From: JBLIDK01 sp047632595
GTDB taxonomy: Bacteria > Bacteroidota > Bacteroidia > Sphingobacteriales > Sphingobacteriaceae
DNA: 11,643 nt
Reading direction: 5' to 3'
Assembly (NCBI GenBank): GCA_047632595.1
Contig: JBLIDK010000058.1
Location: 1 to 11,643 of the forward strand
A model generated the notes under the pieces. The model made no database searches. It was not told where the DNA came from and saw only the letters and a program-made list of their open reading frames with translations. This document shows, piece by piece, positions 6,910 through 11,643 of the stretch. The position numbers and the translations under genes were made by a program. Positions within the stretch are counted from its first letter, which is position 1. Each line of letters starts with the position of its first letter.

Positions 6910-9802
6910 TAATCATATAGGTATTGGAAGTTACTCTAACCAGATACACTCCCGATTTAAGTGAACTTATGTTAATTGTGTGTGAAGAATTGTTCGCATT
7001 TGTTTGAAACACTTGTTTTCCTTCCAAAGTAAACACCTGAATAGTAATGTCTCCCGATAATTGTTCTAAGCCTTTTAAGTTTAAAATACCATCGTACACA
7101 GGGTTTGGAAATAATGATAATTCTACATTTTTCCCCGCAATTCCAATTGGTAATTCTTTAACAAGTTTAGCCGACTTAGTCGATTCAAAAGAGCATCCAT
7201 ATTTATTATCAGTTACTAATTTAATTTCAACATTTCCAGTGTCACTTGAAAAATAGTCATAAGTTGAAGTATTTGCAACTGATGATCCATTTACAAACCA
7301 CTCCCAGCTAATGGTGTTATTGTTAGTATCAGATAAAGTATAAATTTTATTCACCAAAACATTCTTTGGCAATATAAAAGTTACATCATTAATTTCGGCC
7401 ACATCAATTTCCTTTGATATAGTTAGCATTTCGGCACCTAAAAAGACTTGTAAATCAACAACTATAAGTATATTTTGCCCAATCACAATGGATGTTGTTT
7501 CTTCATTTGAAATCTTTACACTATTTAAAAACCACTTAACACTATCAAACTTTGTACTTGGGTAAGTCAAAACGATTTCTTGTCGGCAAGTATCAATAAC
7601 TTCCCAAGTAAAATCATTTAATGGCGGACTAATATGGCATTGCCAATCAAGTTCGAATCCACCTTTATTTAAATTTTGATCAGACTTTTGAACAAAGGTG
7701 ATAGCACCTCCACTTGACACAAAATGAGTTGTTGCTAAATTATTTCCGGTTAAGCCCGCTATTAATGGAGCTGAGCTTGTTTGTCCATCATAAATAAACA
7801 ATGAATCATAATCCTTTTCATAATCAAAGCTTAAAAAATCAAGTACAATACTATCCGCATGTTCAATGAAAATGGTGAATTCACTTTCGTCATCATTAAA
7901 ATAATTGCCAAATGGTCCTCCTTGATCAAATAATTTTCCTGAACATCTTTTTGTAGTTAAGGACGCATCAGACAACATTTGTGCCGTATCACACTTGGAG
8001 CTGTCAGGGTTCACAAGCATGTAATCTTCTTTCATTACTGTATCCAGTTCTCCATTACATCCTTTAGCAATTACGGTTACAGAATATACCCCTTTCTCAG
8101 TATATGAATGTTTTCCTACTAATTCTTTGGAGGTTGTACCCTCTCCAAAACTCCAAAATGCAGAATCTATTCCACTACCATGTGTCGAAAACTCAATATC
8201 ATTGTTGTATTCACAAGAAAATTCAACATTTGCAGAAAAATCAACCAAATCGAATTCAGGTGGAAGATTGTCTCCAACGCCAACCGCATACCAAGCATTA
8301 ATACATTGCATCACTTCTTCACTGCATTCTCCATATAAATCTATCGCAGATTGAATTGAACCTTCTCTTGCATCTGCATATACGGAATAAGGACCTAAAT
8401 ACTCTGAAAGATTTCTATAGGCTATTTTCGTTGCCTTATCTAATCCAATTCCAGTTACATTATAGCTGTCTGCAATGTCATTTGTGCCTGTGCCACCTTC
8501 TACTAACAAATAATACCAAAAATTTTGCACTCCACTATTTGAATGTACACCACAGTTATCATTACCTCCTTCGGGAGTACAACTTTCCTGTGCGTTTTTC
8601 CAATTGGTTCCTCCATAGGTATCTGGATCACCTTTAAGGTTTGGGTTACTCATGTTTCGTAGGCCAGTATTGCCATTACCTGGAGTTATTTCTTCTCCAA
8701 TTGCCCAATTTCCGGTTTTGTACTCAAATTCAATTGCTTGCCCAAATATATCACTGAATGATTCATTTAATGCGCCATATTCTCTAGCATATACAAGGCC
8801 TGCTGTATATTGAGTTACTCCATGTCCAAACTCATGAGCAACCACATCTAAACTAGTAAGTGGAGAGAAAAAGTTTCCGTCGCCATCACCATAGTTTAAT
8901 GAATACCCATTCCAAAATGCATTGTTATAATTAGATTCAACGTGAACAAATGAATTTAATGCAGCACCGTTTCCGTCATAACTTTCTCGCCCTAATTTTT
9001 CACTAAAATATTCTAAAGTTTTCGCCGAGCCCCAATGAACGTCCGTGGCAACTTCGTCTTGTTGTGGGTTGAAATTATCCCAATAATTATCATTATCAGA
9101 AAAGTCTACAGCATCGTTTTGATCAGAACCCTCATTCATGTCATATGTAAAAATGCCCTTAGTAGTATCGTGTAGAACAAATAACCCCGGACTAATACTG
9201 TCGGTTATTATTAATTTCTTGCCACTATATCTAGTTACTGCCGTGTCTCCTTCAGAAGTGTGAATATTTGTTCGTACCCATTGAACCTGACCCGTTTCCG
9301 CATCCAAATAAATCATTTCAGAATTATATGGGTTTTTGGTATCAACAGCAAATTTCCACATTGGGCGGAAGCCATCATTCTTTATAAAACCATTAATTGG
9401 TGCGACAAGCAATGTTGAGTTTATTACTTTCTGATTTAATGGATCTAGCCCAAGAAATGCTAAAGCCACTTCTTGTTCAATAAGTTTGGCAAAGTTCATT
9501 TCTAGATTAATTAAAGCGCCCATACCTTTTGCTACCCCATCTTTTTGGTGCAGTTTGTATTGAACTCCTTCAACCATAAATCCCGAATAATATTGCTGGT
9601 AGGTTGAATGTGTCCAACCCAGTTTATCTGTTTCAACTTTAGATATTTCTAGACCGTTTGGCTCAGTTAAACCGAAATAGTTAGAAAGCTCAGTTACTTC
9701 AAAATTCACTCCTTTTTCAAATACATTTATTTTTTGAGTTAATGATATTTGGGCAAAAGTAGAAGTGGAGGCTAATAAAAGTAATAATACGAGGTATCTC
9801 AT
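6884..9802 (-). CDS. Secreted M4-family (thermolysin-like) zinc metallopeptidase, T9SS cargo
   Basis: Extracellular neutral protease precursor of 972 residues. Order: signal peptide 1-17; propeptide of FTP/PepSY type about 20-180; M4 catalytic domain about 185-510; PKD-like domain about 520-598 (FWSFGEGTTSKE, HSYTEKGVYSVTVIAKG); CUB-like domain about 604-723; a second, weaker Ig/PKD-like region about 730-885; T9SS type A sorting domain about 893-972 (LFPNPVYDGILNLKG, FTLEGKQVFQT, LKSGVYLVRV). Zinc site and catalysis are complete: HEFGH (His323, Glu324, His327), GALNESFSD (third ligand Glu347), Tyr339 in LVYAREYG, and His420 in GVHSNSG, equivalent to thermolysin His231. Eleven cysteines (408, 417, 493, 500, 530, 582, 604, 620, 722, 739, 870) suggest several disulfides. 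It starts at ATG 9802; upstream I find only a one-mismatch -7 box (TATATTAG) without a good -33. It leads the run with the overlapping TlpA-like lipoprotein and dinB. Confidence 0.95.
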   Translation of the reverse strand: MRYLVLLLLLASTSTFAQISLTQKINVFEKGVNFEVTELSNYFGLTEPNGLEISKVETDKLGWTHSTYQQYYSGFMVEGVQYKLHQKDGVAKGMGALINLEMNFAKLIEQEVALAFLGLDPLNQKVINSTLLVAPINGFIKNDGFRPMWKFAVDTKNPYNSEMIYLDAETGQVQWVRTNIHTSEGDTAVTRYSGKKLIITDSISPGLFVLHDTTKGIFTYDMNEGSDQNDAVDFSDNDNYWDNFNPQQDEVATDVHWGSAKTLEYFSEKLGRESYDGNGAALNSFVHVESNYNNAFWNGYSLNYGDGDGNFFSPLTSLDVVAHEFGHGVTQYTAGLVYAREYGALNESFSDIFGQAIEFEYKTGNWAIGEEITPGNGNTGLRNMSNPNLKGDPDTYGGTNWKNAQESCTPEGGNDNCGVHSNSGVQNFWYYLLVEGGTGTNDIADSYNVTGIGLDKATKIAYRNLSEYLGPYSVYADAREGSIQSAIDLYGECSEEVMQCINAWYAVGVGDNLPPEFDLVDFSANVEFSCEYNNDIEFSTHGSGIDSAFWSFGEGTTSKELVGKHSYTEKGVYSVTVIAKGCNGELDTVMKEDYMLVNPDSSKCDTAQMLSDASLTTKRCSGKLFDQGGPFGNYFNDDESEFTIFIEHADSIVLDFLSFDYEKDYDSLFIYDGQTSSAPLIAGLTGNNLATTHFVSSGGAITFVQKSDQNLNKGGFELDWQCHISPPLNDFTWEVIDTCRQEIVLTYPSTKFDSVKWFLNSVKISNEETTSIVIGQNILIVVDLQVFLGAEMLTISKEIDVAEINDVTFILPKNVLVNKIYTLSDTNNNTISWEWFVNGSSVANTSTYDYFSSDTGNVEIKLVTDNKYGCSFESTKSAKLVKELPIGIAGKNVELSLFPNPVYDGILNLKGLEQLSGDITIQVFTLEGKQVFQTNANNSSHTINISSLKSGVYLVRVTSNTYMINEKISITH

Positions 9803-10180
9803 GTTTAAATAATTAGACCTCTAATATACATTAATATGATGTCTTTACTGAAAAGTTAAAGTCAAATCATATAAAATTGAAGATTTATTGATTAGAATGA
9901 TTAGCCATTATTCCTATTTAGAATAAATTAACTTTTTGAGGATGTTGCTACTACGTTTATCCATAATATTTATGATTTAGACTTTAACTAAGTCAATCAA
10001 TCTATTACGTCAAAATTGGCACTATTATAATTGGTCCTTAGGTTGATCGCCCTTTTTATAGACCTCACAGTAAATTACAAGGGTATTTTCCATTTGGAGT
10101 TAATCTTATTCCTTTAACTAAATCTGAGGGGATGGTTCCATCCGTGTCTCTATCTCTTACTTTCTTGGCAAAAACCACCT
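9803..10180. other. Gene-free intergenic region upstream of the metallopeptidase
   Basis: I find no credible gene in these 378 bases; stops are frequent in every frame. The stretch should contain the promoter of the metallopeptidase at its left end, but no full consensus is visible. It holds a spaced inverted repeat (9854-9989), a small AT dyad TTATTC/GAATAA (9908-9926), and at 10065-10178 a less AT-rich patch with a 37-codon minus-strand frame opening at GTG directly after a TAG. That patch also contains the tight dyad GGATGG-TT-CCATCC (10130-10143). It could be the eroded end of a lost gene or an unrecognised RNA. Confidence 0.5.
9854..9989. repeat. Near-perfect 17/18-base inverted repeat spaced about 100 bases
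   Basis: The left arm (9854-9870) reads AGTTAAAGTCAAATCAT. The right arm (9972-9989) reads ATGATTTAGACTTTAACT, which is the reverse complement of the left arm with one extra A. One further base pairs on the inner side (9871 with 9971). The right arm overlaps a small hairpin of its own, GACTT-TAACT-AAGTC (9980-9994). The arms enclose a 100-base AT-rich spacer with no gene. Possible readings are the ends of a tiny degraded mobile element, a long-range RNA stem in the leader of the metallopeptidase transcript, or paired binding sites. No target-site duplication is visible at the flanks. Confidence 0.6.
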
Positions 10181-10230
10181 AAAAAACAAAACCCCCAATA
10201 ATTTGCCTTAGGCAAATTATTGGGGGTTAA
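10181..10230 (-). terminator. Strong intrinsic terminator after the redoxin gene
   Basis: A perfect 18-base-pair stem: AACCCCCAATAATTTGCC (10190-10207) pairs with 10211-10228 across the three-base loop TTA. On the minus strand the stem is followed at once by a T-rich tract (TTTTGTTTTTT), while the plus-strand side has no such tract, so it terminates leftward transcription. It lies 22 bases past the stop of the redoxin gene and insulates the metallopeptidase unit from the redoxin operon. Confidence 0.93.
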
Positions 10231-10251
10231 AATCTAAAATTTTAGTATTTA

Positions 10252-10854
10252 CTAACTAGCCCATTTAATGGTACAGCCAATTGCTTTTGTACTTTTGGTT
10301 GGCACTTCTGATCCACCAATTAAGGCATCAACAGCAGATTCAACATACTTTTCATCTGCAGCTTCTGCATCTCTCGTATTGTTGTCAATTGCGCCAATGT
10401 ATTGTACAACCATGTCTTTTGCTTTTCTTTCAACTACATAAACATGCGGAGTTCTAGTTGCTCCAAATTGCTTTGCAATATCTTGATTTTCATCATGAAC
10501 ATAAGCGTAAGTGATTCCTTTTTCCTTTGCTCTCACTTTCATCATTTCGTAAGAATCTCCAGGAACTTTTTCAGCATCATTAGGGTTTATTGCAATTACA
10601 GGATAACCTAAATCTGCATATTTTTTGTTCAACTCATTCACCCTGTCTTCATATGCAACTGCATACGGACATTCGTTACAAGTAAAAACAACAATAAATC
10701 CTTTAGCATCTGGATAACTGTCGAAATTCACCATTTCCCCGTCAATGTTTTTTAACGTGAATGATTTAACCTTGCTCCCTACTTCATACCCACCAGCAAC
10801 TGCTGCAGTAATAAATAGAAAAATTGCACTTAGTGTAAAAATTGATTTTTTCAT
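10252..10854 (-). CDS. Exported redoxin-family (AhpC/TSA-like) thioredoxin-fold protein
   Basis: Predicted periplasmic thiol-redox protein of 200 residues. A signal peptide covers about 1-20 (MKKSIFTLSA...TAAVA). The redoxin domain (about 24-180) has GSKVKSFTLKNIDG, then FTCNECPYAVAYEDR with Cys59 and Cys62 as a CxxC pair, AINPND (88-93), and the cis-proline Pro136 in TRTPHVYVV. The C-terminal GCTIKW carries a third cysteine (Cys194) that is conserved in this family. The FxCNxCPY form resembles a family often annotated as peroxiredoxin-like or thioredoxin-family protein; whether it reduces peroxides or exchanges disulfides is not established by sequence. Its ATG (10854-10852) shares one base with the stop of the upstream TlpA-like gene (TAATG), so translation is coupled and the two probably act together. 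A strong terminator follows its stop. Confidence 0.88.
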   Translation of the reverse strand: MKKSIFTLSAIFLFITAAVAGGYEVGSKVKSFTLKNIDGEMVNFDSYPDAKGFIVVFTCNECPYAVAYEDRVNELNKKYADLGYPVIAINPNDAEKVPGDSYEMMKVRAKEKGITYAYVHDENQDIAKQFGATRTPHVYVVERKAKDMVVQYIGAIDNNTRDAEAADEKYVESAVDALIGGSEVPTKSTKAIGCTIKWAS

Positions 10855-11330
10855 TATAGTATTGGTTTAATAATTGATTCTAATTCTTCGTACGTTAATT
10901 GTCCTTCGTGGAACGTTCGAAATTTCTTTTTATTTTGTAAAATTAATGAGGCAGGAATAGCTCCACTCCATGAGTCTTCTATGGTATTGATGAATAAGTT
11001 CTGGTCGCTTTCATCTAAAATTACCACTTCCGACTTTAACTGTTTTTTCTCTAAAAAAGGTAAAACTCTGCTTTCAACTTCTTCAGGAAAATCAATACTT
11101 ACAAATAACACACGCACTTTGTCGTAATCATTATTGATTTTTTCGAATTCTGGCATTTCTGCGATACAAGGTTTGCACCATGTTGCCCAAAAGTTGATGA
11201 TTAAAACCTCCTCTTTATCTTGTGCAATTATTTCTTCTAATTGAGTTAGTGAAATTAATTGTCCTTGCTTCTTTTCTGCTGTGCAGGATATGAATGTAAG
11301 AGCTAGTATGAAGATGATTATCTTATTCAT
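10854..11330 (-). CDS. Small TlpA-like thioredoxin-fold lipoprotein
   Basis: Predicted membrane-anchored periplasmic thiol-disulfide reductase of 158 residues. The short signal peptide ends in a lipobox-like FISC (Cys16), a weak but acceptable match for Bacteroidota. The thioredoxin fold follows: VLIINFWATWCKPCIAEMPE (42-61) with Cys52 and Cys55 in the WCKPC motif typical of TlpA/ResA, and the cis-proline Pro126 in GAIPASLIL. It has no N-terminal extension, unlike the 418-residue relative at 5653-6909. It begins at ATG 11330, is first in the pair with the redoxin gene, and a plausible job is to keep that redoxin reduced. The upstream 141 bases contain only imperfect promoter boxes. Confidence 0.88.
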   Translation of the reverse strand: MNKIIIFILALTFISCTAEKKQGQLISLTQLEEIIAQDKEEVLIINFWATWCKPCIAEMPEFEKINNDYDKVRVLFVSIDFPEEVESRVLPFLEKKQLKSEVVILDESDQNLFINTIEDSWSGAIPASLILQNKKKFRTFHEGQLTYEELESIIKPIL

Positions 11331-11471
11331 TAGTAGTAATAATTTTAGAGTTCTTTTGTCTTAAAGCCTCAGCAAATTTGACATTTGAGCTTGGTAAAAA
11401 GTAAATTTCATCGTAGAGATTGTACTTCCAAAAAGAAGGTTTTTTTTACTTCTAAACTTCACTTATTTCAA

Positions 11472-11643
11472 TTAAGCCTTAAATATACTAGAAAAACGAG
11501 TTAAATCCACATTACCTCCTGAAAGTATTAGTCCAACTTTTTTGTTTTTGAATTTACTAGGGTATTTTAAAATCATAGCCATTGGAACTGCTGAGGATGG
11601 TTCTACAATAATCTTCAAACGGGTATAAATCAATTTCATCGCC
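11472..11643 (-). CDS. PLP-dependent serine/threonine dehydratase family protein, C-terminal part
   Basis: Only the last 56 residues lie in the window; the frame runs off the right edge and ends at TAA 11474-11472. The visible part has EPSSAVPMAMIL, then KNKKVGLILSGGNVDLTRF and a short tail. The EPSSAV and SGGNVDL blocks mark fold-type II PLP enzymes of the threonine dehydratase/serine racemase group, which convert threonine or serine to 2-oxo acids plus ammonia or racemise serine. The protein ends shortly after SGGNVDL, so it lacks a C-terminal ACT regulatory domain, which argues for a catabolic (TdcB-like) dehydratase or a serine racemase rather than the feedback-regulated biosynthetic IlvA. 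Same strand as the redoxin pair, 141 bases upstream of it. Confidence 0.85.
   Translation of the reverse strand, partial: AMKLIYTRLKIIVEPSSAVPMAMILKYPSKFKNKKVGLILSGGNVDLTRFSSIFKA

Noticed and set aside
8104..8637. Plus-strand open frames opposite the metallopeptidase
   Set aside because: They are antisense to a gene with complete catalytic motifs, have biased composition and no recognisable domain.
11362..11412. Short minus-strand frame of about 16 codons (from ATG in ACGATGAAATTT) ahead of the lipoprotein gene, as a leader peptide
   Set aside because: No run of regulatory codons, no attenuator hairpin and no start context; expected by chance.
11434..11453. Hairpin AGAAG/CTTCT with a short T run after the dehydratase gene as a terminator
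   Set aside because: The stem is only five base pairs with a ten-base A-rich loop. Possible but far weaker than the terminator at 10181-10230.

Overview
The window is AT-rich chromosomal DNA from a member of the Bacteroidota, most likely a Flavobacteriales-type bacterium. The evidence is two type IX secretion (T9SS) type A sorting domains, a Bacteroidota-only surface-protein module (21-137 of the protein at 3272-3979), TlpA-like thiol-disulfide lipoproteins, a short-form phosphatidylserine decarboxylase, and a Bacteroidota-type promoter (TTTG-N20-TATTTTTG). I see no mobile element, CRISPR array, tRNA or rRNA.

Layout. (1) 1-1369, plus strand: the 3' part of cdsA followed after one base by psd, two steps of phosphatidylethanolamine synthesis. 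(2) 1417-4473, minus strand: a promoter and small T9SS cargo protein, then a secreted Bacteroidota module protein with an IPT-like tail, then a multi-spanning O-antigen ligase/polymerase (Wzy_C) with C-terminal TPRs. (3) 4572-9802, minus strand: a three-gene run of a large secreted M4 (thermolysin-family) metallopeptidase with PKD-like, CUB-like and T9SS domains, a TlpA-like lipoprotein overlapping its 3' end by 26 bases, and dinB (DNA polymerase IV) 7 bases further on. (4) 9803-10180: a gene-free stretch with a near-perfect spaced inverted repeat and a short coding-like remnant, closed by a very strong intrinsic terminator at 10181-10230. (5) 10252-11330, minus strand: a TlpA-like lipoprotein and a periplasmic redoxin joined by a TAATG overlap. 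(6) 11472-11643, minus strand: the C-terminus of a PLP-dependent serine/threonine dehydratase.

The common theme is the cell envelope: phospholipid synthesis, a glycan ligase, T9SS-exported surface proteins, an exported protease rich in cysteines, and three thioredoxin-fold proteins that probably act on periplasmic or exported thiols. dinB is the exception and looks like a passenger of the protease transcription unit. Nothing here is clearly a new biological system. The observations most worth checking are the T9SS cargo/partner/Wzy_C-TPR cluster, the protease-TlpA-dinB run, and the unexplained inverted repeat upstream of the protease.
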